A stretch of DNA of 64,000 bases from Bradyrhizobium sp. 4 (GTDB lineage Bacteria > Pseudomonadota > Alphaproteobacteria > Rhizobiales > Xanthobacteraceae), in the NCBI RefSeq assembly GCF_023100905.1, contig NZ_CP064686.1, positions 2,728,001 through 2,792,000 of the forward strand, read 5' to 3'. Made by a program: the position numbers and the translations under genes. The notes below the pieces were generated by a model, which was given only the letters and a program-made list of their open reading frames with translations, had not been told where the DNA came from and made no database searches. Positions 7,690 through 16,009 of the stretch are shown here, in pieces (the first letter of the stretch is position 1; the number at the start of each line of letters is the position of its first letter).

Positions 7690-9432
7690 ATGTCACTAGA
7701 TCAGATCGTCGACGGACTTTCGGAGGTTTCCTGCGACGTGCTCGTCATCGGCGGCGGCACGGCCGGCCCGATGGCGGCGCTGAAGGCGAAGCTGAAGAAC
7801 CCGAAGGCGAACGTCGTCCTGCTCGAAAAGGCCAACGTCAAGCGCTCCGGAGCGATCTCGATGGGCATGGACGGCTTGAACAATGCCGTCATTCCCGGCT
7901 ATGCGACGCCCGAGCAGTACACCAAGGAAATCACCATCGCCAATGACGGCATCGTCGATCAGAAGGCGGTCTACAAATACGCGCAAAACTGCTACTCGAT
8001 CATCGAGGAACTCGACAGCTTCGGCATCCGCTTCCTGAAGAACGAGAACGGCGACTACGCCGTCAAGAAGGTGCATCACATCGGCACCTACGTGCTGCCG
8101 ATGCCGAACGGCGAAACGGTGAAGAAGGCGCTGTATCGCCAGCTCCGCCGCGCCCGCATCCTGATCTCCAACCGCTACATGGCGACGCGGCTGCTCAAAT
8201 CCGCCGACGGCCGCATTGCCGGCGCGATCAGCGTCAATACCCGCACCGCCGAGATGCTGTTGATCAAGGCCAAGGCCGTTATCCTGTGCATGGGCGCCGC
8301 CGGCCGTCTCGGCCTGCCGACCTCCGGCTACATGTTCGGCACCTACGAGAATGCGGCCAATTCCGGTGACGGCTATTCCATGGCCTATCACGCCGGTGCG
8401 GCACTGGCGAACCTCGAATGTTACCAGATCAATCCGCTGATCAAGGACTATAACGGGCCGGCCTGCGCCTACGTCGCTGGTCCCTTCGGCGCCTTCACCG
8501 CCAACAACGAGGGATCGCGCTTCATCGAATGCGATTACTGGTCCGGCCAGATGATGCTGGAGTTCTACAACGAGCTGCTGTCCGGCAAGGGCCCGGTGTT
8601 TCTCCAGCTCAAGCATCTTCACCCCGACACCATCTCGGAGATCGAATCGACCCTGCACAAGGTCGAGCGTCCCACTCGCGGCCTGTTCCAGCAGGGGCGC
8701 GGCGTCGACTATCGCAGCGAGTCGATCGAGATGCATATCTCCGAGATCGGCTTCTGCTCCGGTCACAGTGCGTCAGGCGTGTTCGTCGACGACAACGCGC
8801 GCACCACCGTGCCGGGCCTCTATGCCGCCGGCGACATGGCCAGCGTGCCGCACAATTACATGCTCGGCGCCTTCACCAACGGTTCGGTCGCCGGCATCGA
8901 CGCGATGGAGTTCGCGGACAATCACGACTTCGCGGAATTCGACGCGGCCGATGTCGCCAGCGAACGTGACCGCGTGATGGCGCCGACCAAACGCGAGGAC
9001 GGCATTCCGCCGAACCAGATCGAGTACAAGACCCGGCGTCTCGTCAATGACTATCTCCAGCCGCCGAAAGTCACGCGCAAATACGAGCTCGGCATGCGCC
9101 GGCTCGCTGAAGCGAGGGAAGACATGCAGGAGCGCATGATCGCGCGCAATGCGCACGAACTGCTCCGCGCGCTCGAAGTCCAGTCGATCATGGATTGCGC
9201 GGACATGGCCGTGCATGCCTCGCTCTACCGCGAGGAAAGCCGCTGGGGCCTCTATCACTGGCGGACGGATTTCCCGGAGAAGGACAACGAGAACTGGTTC
9301 TGCCACACGCTGCTCAGCAAGCAGGACGGCAAGATGACCAGCGAGAAGCGTGCCGTGGAGCCCTATATCGTGCCGATCGCCGACGACGAGAAGGATCTCT
9401 ACGACAAGCAGCGCATCCGCGCCACCGCCTGA
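7690..9432 (+). CDS. AprA-like FAD-dependent oxidoreductase (fumarate reductase/succinate dehydrogenase flavoprotein family)
   Basis: 580 residues. The N-terminal Rossmann motif VIGGGTAGPMAA starts near residue 19, and the second FAD-contact region, GLYAAGDMASVPHN followed by FTNGSVAGIDA, lies in the last third. Layout and partner gene resemble the alpha subunit of adenylylsulfate reductase more than succinate dehydrogenase: there is no covalent-FAD histidine context, and the downstream gene is an AprB-like ferredoxin instead of an SdhB. It is somewhat shorter than true AprA, and no sat, aprM or qmo gene is nearby. I therefore read it as an AprA paralogue with an unidentified substrate. ATG 7690 follows AGGAG at 7679-7683; an upstream extension to 7615 would run through element B. 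Confidence 0.8.
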   Translation: MSLDQIVDGLSEVSCDVLVIGGGTAGPMAALKAKLKNPKANVVLLEKANVKRSGAISMGMDGLNNAVIPGYATPEQYTKEITIANDGIVDQKAVYKYAQNCYSIIEELDSFGIRFLKNENGDYAVKKVHHIGTYVLPMPNGETVKKALYRQLRRARILISNRYMATRLLKSADGRIAGAISVNTRTAEMLLIKAKAVILCMGAAGRLGLPTSGYMFGTYENAANSGDGYSMAYHAGAALANLECYQINPLIKDYNGPACAYVAGPFGAFTANNEGSRFIECDYWSGQMMLEFYNELLSGKGPVFLQLKHLHPDTISEIESTLHKVERPTRGLFQQGRGVDYRSESIEMHISEIGFCSGHSASGVFVDDNARTTVPGLYAAGDMASVPHNYMLGAFTNGSVAGIDAMEFADNHDFAEFDAADVASERDRVMAPTKREDGIPPNQIEYKTRRLVNDYLQPPKVTRKYELGMRRLAEAREDMQERMIARNAHELLRALEVQSIMDCADMAVHASLYREESRWGLYHWRTDFPEKDNENWFCHTLLSKQDGKMTSEKRAVEPYIVPIADDEKDLYDKQRIRATA

Positions 9433-9461
9433 CCCGCCGCACAAATAACAGGAGACATACG

Positions 9462-9695
9462 ATGCCTCTCGCTTCTTATCAGACATCGGTTCCGGTGGTC
9501 GTCGACGACGCCAAATGCATCGCGGACAAGGGCTGCACCGTGTGCGTCGACGTCTGCCCGCTCGACGTGCTGCGTATCAGCGATATGACCAACAAGGCCT
9601 ACATGGCCTATGACGAATGCTGGTACTGCATGCCCTGCGAGGCGGATTGCCCGACCGGCGCCGTCACCGTCAACATTCCATATCTCCTGAGGTAG
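9462..9695 (+). CDS. AprB-like 2x[4Fe-4S] ferredoxin subunit
   Basis: 77 residues with eight cysteines in two groups: 19, 25, 28, 32 and 53, 56, 59, 63, each group ending in Cys-Pro. The first group has an enlarged C-x5-C spacing, and the second sits in DECWYCMPCEADCP, close in style to the beta subunit of APS reductase. It is shorter than AprB, lacking the long C-terminal tail that wraps the alpha subunit. RBS CAGGAGA is at 9450-9456. It lies 29 bases after the flavoprotein gene and 2 bases before the HEAT-repeat gene, so all three are one transcript. It most likely feeds electrons to, or takes them from, the AprA-like FAD. Confidence 0.9.
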   Translation: MPLASYQTSVPVVVDDAKCIADKGCTVCVDVCPLDVLRISDMTNKAYMAYDECWYCMPCEADCPTGAVTVNIPYLLR

Positions 9696-9697
9696 TC

Positions 9698-10675
9698 ATG
9701 TCGAGCCCGTTCGAATCCTACGACGATCTCGAAGATGCCGACGAGCGGCTCCAGGCCGCCGATCCAGGGGAGCGCCGCGTCGCCATCATCGCGCTCGGCC
9801 ATTCCGGCGATCCCGCAGCGGTCGGCCATCTCGCCAAAATGGTCGCCGATCCCGATGCCGGCGTCCGCCAGCAGGTTGCGATGGCGCTCGGCGAGTTTGA
9901 TGGGCCGGAGGCCGCCAGCGCGCTGGTCAAGCTGCTTGTCGACCCCGAAAGAATCGTCGCGGCCGCCGCGGCCGACAGCATGGCGGAGTTCAAAGATCCC
10001 GCCTGCGCCGAAATCATCCTGCCGCTGGTCAAGCATGCCCACGCCTTCGTCCGCATGGGCGCGTTGCGTGCGCTGAAGGAGCTGCGCTGCAAGGACACCT
10101 TGAAACCCGCGCTCGAAGCGCTCCAGGATTCCGATGCCGCCGTGCGGGTGCAGGCGATCGGCGTGATCGGGTTCCTCAAGCTGGAGGAATCGATTCCGGC
10201 CCTGACCGCGCTGATCAACGATCCGGACGCGCATGTGCGCCGTGCTGCGGTGAGCGCGCTCGCGTTCTCGCAGATGAAGCCCGCGGCCGAGATGATCACG
10301 CGCGCGTTGAAGGATTCGGACTGGATGGTGCGGGAGATGGCCGCGGAAACGCTGGGCCTCAATGTCAACGGATCGATTGCCGCCGACCAGCTCATCGCTT
10401 CGCTCAGTGACGAGTTCTGGCAGGTGCGCCTGAAGGCAATCCGCAGCCTTGGCCGGATGAAGATCGAGCGCGCGGTTCGCCCGATTGGCAATTGCGTCAA
10501 CCACGACCAGGCCAATTTGCGGAAAGAGGCGGCTGCTGCGCTCGGCGAAATCGCCCACCACGACGGCGAAGCCTTCCTGGCCGTCATCGCCGACGATCCC
10601 GATCCCGAGGTGCGCAAGAACGCGCGCTGGGCGCTTCAGCAGATTGCGGCGCGAAAAGCGCGGGCGGGGGCATAG
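9698..10675 (+). CDS. HEAT/PBS-lyase-repeat protein
   Basis: 325 residues made of roughly nine to ten tandem two-helix repeats of about 31 residues. Recurring patterns are DPDAGVRQQVAMALG, DSDWMVREMAAETLG and DPDPEVRKNARWAL, and they run the length of the protein. Such repeats form a curved scaffold for protein-protein contact; no catalytic motif is visible. There is no signal peptide, so it acts in the cytoplasm. The ATG is two bases after the ferredoxin stop, and its RBS lies inside the ferredoxin's last codons (CTGAGGTAG). A scaffold or maturation role for the flavoprotein-ferredoxin pair is inferred from this tight coupling only. Confidence 0.85.
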   Translation: MSSPFESYDDLEDADERLQAADPGERRVAIIALGHSGDPAAVGHLAKMVADPDAGVRQQVAMALGEFDGPEAASALVKLLVDPERIVAAAAADSMAEFKDPACAEIILPLVKHAHAFVRMGALRALKELRCKDTLKPALEALQDSDAAVRVQAIGVIGFLKLEESIPALTALINDPDAHVRRAAVSALAFSQMKPAAEMITRALKDSDWMVREMAAETLGLNVNGSIAADQLIASLSDEFWQVRLKAIRSLGRMKIERAVRPIGNCVNHDQANLRKEAAAALGEIAHHDGEAFLAVIADDPDPEVRKNARWALQQIAARKARAGA

Positions 10676-10787
10676 CGGCTCTTCGCTGCCGGTCTGGACT
10701 TCCCCTGCCAGACGTTTATTGGTCTTCGCAATGTGATCGGCCGCCGTTCGAACGCGGCCGGTCCGAAAAACAGCGAGGACGCCGGCC

Positions 10788-11960
10788 ATGACGACTTTGT
10801 CCGTTAAAGATCTTCTCCCCGAGGACGGCACGCGGGGAACGCTTGTCGGCCGCGTCTGGCTGCCGCAGGCGAATGGCCCGATCGTGGTCGCCGTGCGCGG
10901 CGATGGTGTGTTCGACGTCACCGCAAAATTTCCGACCGTCAGCGCGCTTTGCGAAGAGGATCATCCGGCCAAGGCGCTTGCCGCGACCAAGGGCGAGCGC
11001 ATTGGCGATCTTGAAGCGATCGTGGCCAATACGGCCCCCGATGGTCGCGACCCCAAGAAGCCGTGGCTGCTCGCACCCGTCGATCTCCAGACGCTGAAGG
11101 CAGCCGGCGTCACCTTTGCCATCTCGATGCTGGAGCGCGTGATCGAGGAACGGGCGAAAGGCAATCCGGCCTCGGCCGAAGCGATCCGGACAGAAGTGAC
11201 GCGGCTGATCGGCAATGATCTGTCGAAGCTCAAGCCCGGTTCGGACCAGGCGATGCACCTCAAGCAGGTGCTGATCGACCAGAACGCCTGGAGCCAGTAT
11301 CTCGAGGTCGGCATCGGCCCCGATGCCGAGGTCTTCACCAAGGCGCCGACCTTGTCGTCGGTCGGCACCGGCATGGATGCCGGGCTGCATCCGAAGTCGA
11401 CCTGGAACAACCCCGAGCCGGAGCTGGTGCTGTTCGTCTCGAGCCGCGGCAAGATCGTCGGCGGCGCGCTCGGCAACGACGTTAATCTGCGCGACTTCGA
11501 GGGCCGTTCGGCGCTGCTGTTGTCGAAGGCCAAAGACAACAACGCCTCGTGCTCCATCGGCCCGCTGCTCCGTCTGTTCGACGACAGCTTTACCCTCGAC
11601 GACGCCCGCAAGCTCGACATCAGCCTGAACGTGAAGGGGCAGGACGGTTTCGTCCTCGACGGCCATTCCTCGATCAGCATGATCAGCCGCGATCCGACCG
11701 ATCTGGTCGAGCAGACCATCGGCAAGGTGCACCAATATCCAGATGGCTTCGTGCTGTTCCTCGGGACCATGTTCGCGCCGGTCAAGGATCGCGACGCGCC
11801 GGGACAGGGGTTCACCCACAAGCGCGACGACATCGTCACGATCTCGGCACCCCAGCTCGGCAAACTCGTCAACCGCATGCGGACCAGCGACGAGTGCGAG
11901 CCCTGGACGTTCGGCATCGGTGCGCTGATGAAGAATCTGGCGCAGCGGAAGCTGATCTAG
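10788..11960 (+). CDS. FAH-fold 2-keto-3-deoxy-sugar-acid dehydratase, XylX-like
   Basis: 390 residues of the fumarylacetoacetate hydrolase superfamily. The metal-ligand segment is NNPEPELV, with Glu210 and Glu212, followed by LGNDVNLRDFEGRSALLL and a C-terminal GQGFTHKRDD. By memory the whole protein resembles Caulobacter XylX, the 2-keto-3-deoxy-D-xylonate dehydratase that yields alpha-ketoglutarate semialdehyde, much more than tyrosine-pathway FAH. It stands alone upstream of the sugar cluster in the same direction, which fits dehydration of a keto-deoxy pentonate or hexonate made by the dehydrogenase and lactonase genes. The gap on its left is only 112 bases, so it may also belong to the preceding transcript. 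Exact substrate is uncertain. Confidence 0.75.
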   Translation: MTTLSVKDLLPEDGTRGTLVGRVWLPQANGPIVVAVRGDGVFDVTAKFPTVSALCEEDHPAKALAATKGERIGDLEAIVANTAPDGRDPKKPWLLAPVDLQTLKAAGVTFAISMLERVIEERAKGNPASAEAIRTEVTRLIGNDLSKLKPGSDQAMHLKQVLIDQNAWSQYLEVGIGPDAEVFTKAPTLSSVGTGMDAGLHPKSTWNNPEPELVLFVSSRGKIVGGALGNDVNLRDFEGRSALLLSKAKDNNASCSIGPLLRLFDDSFTLDDARKLDISLNVKGQDGFVLDGHSSISMISRDPTDLVEQTIGKVHQYPDGFVLFLGTMFAPVKDRDAPGQGFTHKRDDIVTISAPQLGKLVNRMRTSDECEPWTFGIGALMKNLAQRKLI

Positions 11961-12032
11961 CTCACTGCCCGCCGGGTGTGGGGGACTCTCCACGAGTCGC
12001 CTTGCTGGATAGACGAAGAAGCTCTCCCCACC

Positions 12033-12103
12033 GTCATTGCGAGGCAAGCGAGGCAATCCAGAATCCCTACGCGGAAAGACTCTGGCACTGCGCTCGCAAT
12101 GAC
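12033..12103. repeat. Dispersed REP-like inverted repeat
   Basis: GTCATTGCGAG (12033-12043) and its exact complement CTCGCAATGAC (12093-12103) enclose GGCAAGCGAGGCAATCCAGA and a GC-rich middle. The wording TCATTGCGAG...GCAATCCAGA is a familiar intergenic repeat of rhizobia. It fills part of the 427-base gap 11,961-12,388, which otherwise holds no gene-like frame. Confidence 0.6.
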
Positions 12104-12261
12104 TGGGAGAGAGGTTGCGGGTACGTCTTTCACCGTCTCGCAGAGGTACCCCTCATCCCAACCGCGTATCATTTCTTCATCTCCTCGTTGCATCGCTGGA
12201 ACAAAATCGCGCTGGGCGTGTCATACCCGGGCCCTCCTGCCAGCCATCGCACCGATCCAAA

Positions 12262-12280
12262 TAGTCAGATAATATGACTA
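12262..12280. promoter_or_regulatory. Candidate operator upstream of ytfQ
   Basis: Arms TAGTCA (12262-12267) and TGACTA (12275-12280) are perfectly complementary around the AT-rich heptamer GATAATA, and an overlapping palindrome GACTAGTC is at 12276-12283. The site lies 109 bases before the ytfQ start, in a locally AT-rich patch. The GTC/GAC dyad is compatible with an FCD-type GntR protein such as the one in this operon, but the pairing is inferred. Confidence 0.4.
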
Positions 12281-12388
12281 GTCGGAACCAAACTTCCGTG
12301 AAATAGTCCCTCCCGCCGCCTCAAAGGTCGGCCTGTGGGTGCGATGCTACCAATCGGCGCCCCGGATAACATTTGGGAGATACGCCTG

Positions 12389-13354
12389 ATGATCCTCAAA
12401 GCCCTCTTTGCGGCTAGCGCCACGGCCGCGTTGCTACTCGCGCTGCCGGCGAATGCCGCCGAGCTCACCATCGGCTTCTCGCAGATCGGATCGGAATCCG
12501 GCTGGCGCGCGGCCGAGACCTCGGTCTCCAAGCAGGAGGCCACCAAGCGCAAGGTCAATCTCAAGATCGCCGACGCGCAGCAGAAACAGGAGAACCAGAT
12601 CAAGGCGATCCGCTCCTTCATCGCGCAGAACGTCGATGCGATCTTCCTCGCGCCCGTCGTCTCGACCGGCTGGGACTCGGTGCTGAAGGAAGCCAAGGAG
12701 GCCAAGATTCCGGTCGTGCTGCTCGACCGGGACATCGATCCCTCCGGCAAGGAGCTCTATCTCACCGCCGTGACCTCCGACAGCGTGCATGAGGGCGAGG
12801 TCGCCGGCGATTGGCTGGCGAAGACCGTCGGCGCCAAGGCCTGCAACATCGTCGAATTGCAGGGCACGGTCGGCGCCAGCGTCGCCGCCAACCGCAAGAA
12901 GGGTTTTGACACCGCCATCGCCAAGCATGCAAACCTGAAGGTGGTACGCAGCCAGACCGGCGACTTCACCCGCGCCAAGGGCAAGGAAGTGATGGAAAGC
13001 TTCATCAAGGCCGAAGGCGGCGGCAAGTCGATCTGCGCAGTTTATGCGCACAACGACGACATGATGGTCGGCGCGATCCAGGCGATGAAGGAAGCCGGCC
13101 TCAAGCCGGGCAAGGAGATCCTCACCGTCTCGATCGATGCGGTCCCCGACATCTTCAAGGCGATGGTCGCCGGCGAAGCCAATGCCACGGTCGAGCTGAC
13201 GCCGAACATGGCTGGCCCCGCGCTCGATGCCATCGCCGCCTTCAAGGACAAGGGCACCGTTCCGCCGAAATGGATCCAGACCGAGTCGAAGCTCTACACG
13301 CCCGCCGATGATCCGCAGAAGATCTACGACAGCAAGAAGGGCCTCGGTTACTGA
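12389..13354 (+). CDS. ytfQ: Periplasmic sugar-binding protein, YtfQ-like (galactofuranose type)
   Basis: 321 residues with a signal peptide ending in PANA-AEL near residue 22. The mature start LTIGFSQIGSESGWRAAE and later blocks such as DAQQKQENQIKA, FLAPVVSTGWD, VELQGTVGASVA and YAHNDDMMVGAIQAMKEAG closely follow E. coli YtfQ, which binds galactofuranose. Homologues near arabinose genes are thought to take arabinofuranose as well. ATG 12389 follows GGGAGA at 12375-12380; an in-frame start 54 bases earlier would precede the signal peptide and is unlikely. It begins a tight operon whose next genes are the cognate ATPase and two permeases. Confidence 0.9.
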   Translation: MILKALFAASATAALLLALPANAAELTIGFSQIGSESGWRAAETSVSKQEATKRKVNLKIADAQQKQENQIKAIRSFIAQNVDAIFLAPVVSTGWDSVLKEAKEAKIPVVLLDRDIDPSGKELYLTAVTSDSVHEGEVAGDWLAKTVGAKACNIVELQGTVGASVAANRKKGFDTAIAKHANLKVVRSQTGDFTRAKGKEVMESFIKAEGGGKSICAVYAHNDDMMVGAIQAMKEAGLKPGKEILTVSIDAVPDIFKAMVAGEANATVELTPNMAGPALDAIAAFKDKGTVPPKWIQTESKLYTPADDPQKIYDSKKGLGY

Positions 13355-13364
13355 GGCGAGAGTG

Positions 13365-13397
13365 TCGCCGGACGACCGTGTGTCGGCAGTCCGGCGA
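13365..13397 (+). terminator. Intra-operon hairpin after ytfQ
   Basis: Nine-base perfect arms, TCGCCGGAC (13365-13373) and GTCCGGCGA (13389-13397), ten bases after the ytfQ stop and about 80 bases before ytfR. No T-run follows, so partial termination or protection of the upstream mRNA end is more likely than full termination. Confidence 0.5.
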
Positions 13398-13475
13398 TCC
13401 CGCTCGAAACCGCCGCGCGAACGAACAGGCTCCGTGTCCGCATCGTCAGCGGGCGCCGTTGGGAGTGAATTTGTC

Positions 13476-15020
13476 ATGGAGAACAGCCCGGATTCCGCTG
13501 CTTCCCTGCTGGAGGTGCGTGGGATCAGCAAGAGCTTTGGCGCCGTGCGTGCGTTGCAGGAGGTCGACTTCACGCTTCGCGCCGGCGAGATCCATGCGCT
13601 GCTCGGCGAGAACGGCGCCGGCAAGTCCACGCTGATCAAGGTGATCACGGGCGTGTTCCCGCGCGATGCTGGCATCGTCAGGATCTGCGGCGAAGAGGTC
13701 GCGCCACGCTCGGCCAAGGAGGCGGTTCAGGCCGGCATCGCCACCGTCTACCAGGAGGTCAATTTGCTGCCGAATCTCTCGGTGGCGCAGAACCTATTCC
13801 TCGACCGGCAGCCGATGCGCTTCGGCATCGTGCGTGAAGGCGAGATGCGACGCCGCGCGAAGTCGCTGCTCGCGGATTTCGGTCTCGACATCGACGTATC
13901 AGCGCCGCTTGGCAATTATTCGGTGGCGATCCAGCATGTCACCGCGATCGCGCGCACCGTCGATCTCTCGGCGCGCGTGCTGATCCTGGACGAGCCGACC
14001 GCGAGCCTCGATCGCCATGAGGTCGAGATCCTCTTCGGCGTCATGCGTCAGCTTGCCAAGCGCGGCATTGGCATCGTCTTCGTCAGCCATTTCCTCGACC
14101 AGGTCTATGAGATCTCCGATCGTATCACCGTTTTGCGAAATGGTCGCCTGGTCGGCGAGCGCGAGACCGCGTCGCTGTCGCGGCTCGAGCTGATCCGGAT
14201 GATGCTCGGCCGCGAGCTGGCCGAGACCACCAGCGCGCGGGCATCGGCAGGCGCACAGACGACGCGTGAAGTCTGTGCGAGCTTCGAGGGTTACGGCAAG
14301 GCCGGCTATGTCGCGCCGTTCAATCTCGAGCTGCGGCATGGCGAAGTGGTTGGTCTCGCCGGCTTGCTCGGCTCGGGCCGGACCGAGACGGCCCGGCTGG
14401 TGTTCGGCGCCGAGCGCGCCGATCGCGGACAGGCGAGGGTGGAAGGCGCGCCTGTCCGGCTTCAGTCGCCGCGTGACGGCGTGCGCCACGGCTTTGGCTA
14501 TTGCCCTGAGGAGCGCAAGACCGACGGCATCGTCGCCGAGCTCACCGTGCGCGAGAACATCGTGCTCGCGCTTCAGGCCAAGCGCGGTTTGCATCGGCCG
14601 CTGTCGCGGCGCGAGCAGGACGAGATTGCGAGCCGTTACGTCAAGATGCTCGACATTCGTCCGCCCGATCCGGAGCGTCCCGTCGGCCTGCTGTCTGGCG
14701 GCAATCAGCAGAAGGTGCTGCTGGCACGGTGGCTTGCGACCTCGCCGCGGCTGCTCGTGCTGGACGAGCCGACCCGCGGCATCGACGTCGGCGCGCACGC
14801 TGAGATCATCCGTCTGATCCGCGAGCTCTGCGACGACGGGCTCGCGCTGCTCGTGATCTCCTCCGAGCTCGACGAGATCGTGACCTATTCCGATCGCGTG
14901 GTGGTGCTGCGCGACCGCGCTCATGTCGAGGAGCTCACCGGCGAGGCCATCGACGTCGGCAGCATTCTCGCCGCCATCGCCGCCGATGACGCCAGTGTCG
15001 CACATGAGGGCCGGGCATGA
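13476..15020 (+). CDS. ytfR: Sugar ABC transporter ATP-binding protein with two ATPase domains, YtfR-like
   Basis: 514 residues with two ABC cassettes in tandem, as in RbsA/XylG/YtfR. The first has Walker A GENGAGKST at 44-52, followed by VYQEVNLLPNLSV, Walker B VLILDEPTASLD and its H-loop. The second starts near residue 265, has the family's degenerate P-loop GLLGSGRTETA, and then LSGGNQQKVLLARWL and LVLDEPTRGIDVGAH. It powers uptake by the YtfT-YjfF channel. ATG 13476 was chosen as the first one directly before the family N-terminus; there is weak Shine-Dalgarno GGGAG at 13461-13465. Its end overlaps ytfT by four bases. Confidence 0.92.
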   Translation: MENSPDSAASLLEVRGISKSFGAVRALQEVDFTLRAGEIHALLGENGAGKSTLIKVITGVFPRDAGIVRICGEEVAPRSAKEAVQAGIATVYQEVNLLPNLSVAQNLFLDRQPMRFGIVREGEMRRRAKSLLADFGLDIDVSAPLGNYSVAIQHVTAIARTVDLSARVLILDEPTASLDRHEVEILFGVMRQLAKRGIGIVFVSHFLDQVYEISDRITVLRNGRLVGERETASLSRLELIRMMLGRELAETTSARASAGAQTTREVCASFEGYGKAGYVAPFNLELRHGEVVGLAGLLGSGRTETARLVFGAERADRGQARVEGAPVRLQSPRDGVRHGFGYCPEERKTDGIVAELTVRENIVLALQAKRGLHRPLSRREQDEIASRYVKMLDIRPPDPERPVGLLSGGNQQKVLLARWLATSPRLLVLDEPTRGIDVGAHAEIIRLIRELCDDGLALLVISSELDEIVTYSDRVVVLRDRAHVEELTGEAIDVGSILAAIAADDASVAHEGRA

Positions 15021-16009
15021 CCGCGCTGTTGCCGCGCCGCGGCCTTGCCCAGATCCTCGCGCTGATCGTCATCCTGGCGGTCGATCGCGTGGTGTCGCCG
15101 CAATTCTTCGATTTGCGCCTCCAGGACGGCCGGCTGTTCGGCAGCATGATCGACGTGCTCAACCGCGGCACGCCGGTCGCGCTGCTCTCGCTCGGCATGG
15201 TGCTGGTGATCGCGACGCGCGGCATCGACCTGTCGGTCGGTGCGGTGATGGCGATCTCCGGCGCGATCGCGGCGAGCCTCGCCGACAACCACAGTCTGGC
15301 CGTGGTGCTGGCGGCTGCGCTCGGCGCGGGCCTGATCTGCGGATTGTGGAACGGATTTCTTGTCGCGATACTCGGCATGCAGCCGATCGTGGCGACCTTG
15401 ATCCTGATGGTGGCGGGACGCGGCATCGCCCAGCTCATTACCGAGGGTCGAATCGTGACCTTCTCCTCGCCCGATCTGGTCTGGCTCGGCAATGGCTCTA
15501 TTCTCGGTCTGCCGGTGCCGGTCGCGATTGCGCTGGGCATGCTGATCCTCACCGGCGCGGTGGTGCGCGGCTCGGCACTCGGATTGCTGATCGAGGCAAC
15601 CGGCGGCAATGCGCGGGCGAGCGAGCTTGCCGGCGTCGGCACGCGCGCGATGATCTTGGCGGTCTATGTCTGGTGCGGCGTTTGCGCTGCGCTTGCCGGC
15701 GTCATCGCAGCGGCCGACATCATGGGCGCGGATGCCAACAATGCCGGCCTCTGGCTCGAGCTCGACGCCATCCTCGCGGTGGTGATCGGCGGCACCTCGC
15801 TGTTCGGCGGCCGCTTCAGCCTCGTGCTGGCCGTACTCGGCGCGCTGATCATCCAGACCATGAACACCGGCATTCTGCTGTCGGGCTATCCGCCGGAGTT
15901 CAATTTGCTGGTCAAGGCGGTGGTGGTGCTCGCCGTGCTGCTGCTGCAATCGCCGAAGCTGTCCGGCTTTGCCGGCGTTGTGACGCGGCTGCGGGGGACC
16001 AAGGCATGA
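15017..16009 (+). CDS. ytfT: Sugar ABC transporter permease 1, YtfT-like
   Basis: 330 residues, BPD_transp_2 (branched-chain/ribose-type) permease with eight or more hydrophobic segments. The family motif GIDLSVGAVMAISGAIAAS lies near residue 72, and a second conserved block, AVVIGGTSLFGG, near 255. The ATG at 15017 overlaps the TGA of ytfR, and its own end overlaps yjfF, so the operon is fully coupled. Heterodimer formation with YjfF is expected from the E. coli system, where both permeases are present. No odd features. Confidence 0.9.
   Translation: MTALLPRRGLAQILALIVILAVDRVVSPQFFDLRLQDGRLFGSMIDVLNRGTPVALLSLGMVLVIATRGIDLSVGAVMAISGAIAASLADNHSLAVVLAAALGAGLICGLWNGFLVAILGMQPIVATLILMVAGRGIAQLITEGRIVTFSSPDLVWLGNGSILGLPVPVAIALGMLILTGAVVRGSALGLLIEATGGNARASELAGVGTRAMILAVYVWCGVCAALAGVIAAADIMGADANNAGLWLELDAILAVVIGGTSLFGGRFSLVLAVLGALIIQTMNTGILLSGYPPEFNLLVKAVVVLAVLLLQSPKLSGFAGVVTRLRGTKA

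Noticed and set aside
7690..9695. True dissimilatory adenylylsulfate reductase (AprAB)
   Set aside because: No sat, aprM or qmo gene nearby, the flavoprotein is short and the ferredoxin lacks the AprB tail; called AprAB-like instead.
10788..11960. Fumarylacetoacetase of tyrosine degradation
   Set aside because: The sequence blocks match XylX-type dehydratases, and no tyrosine-pathway genes are near.
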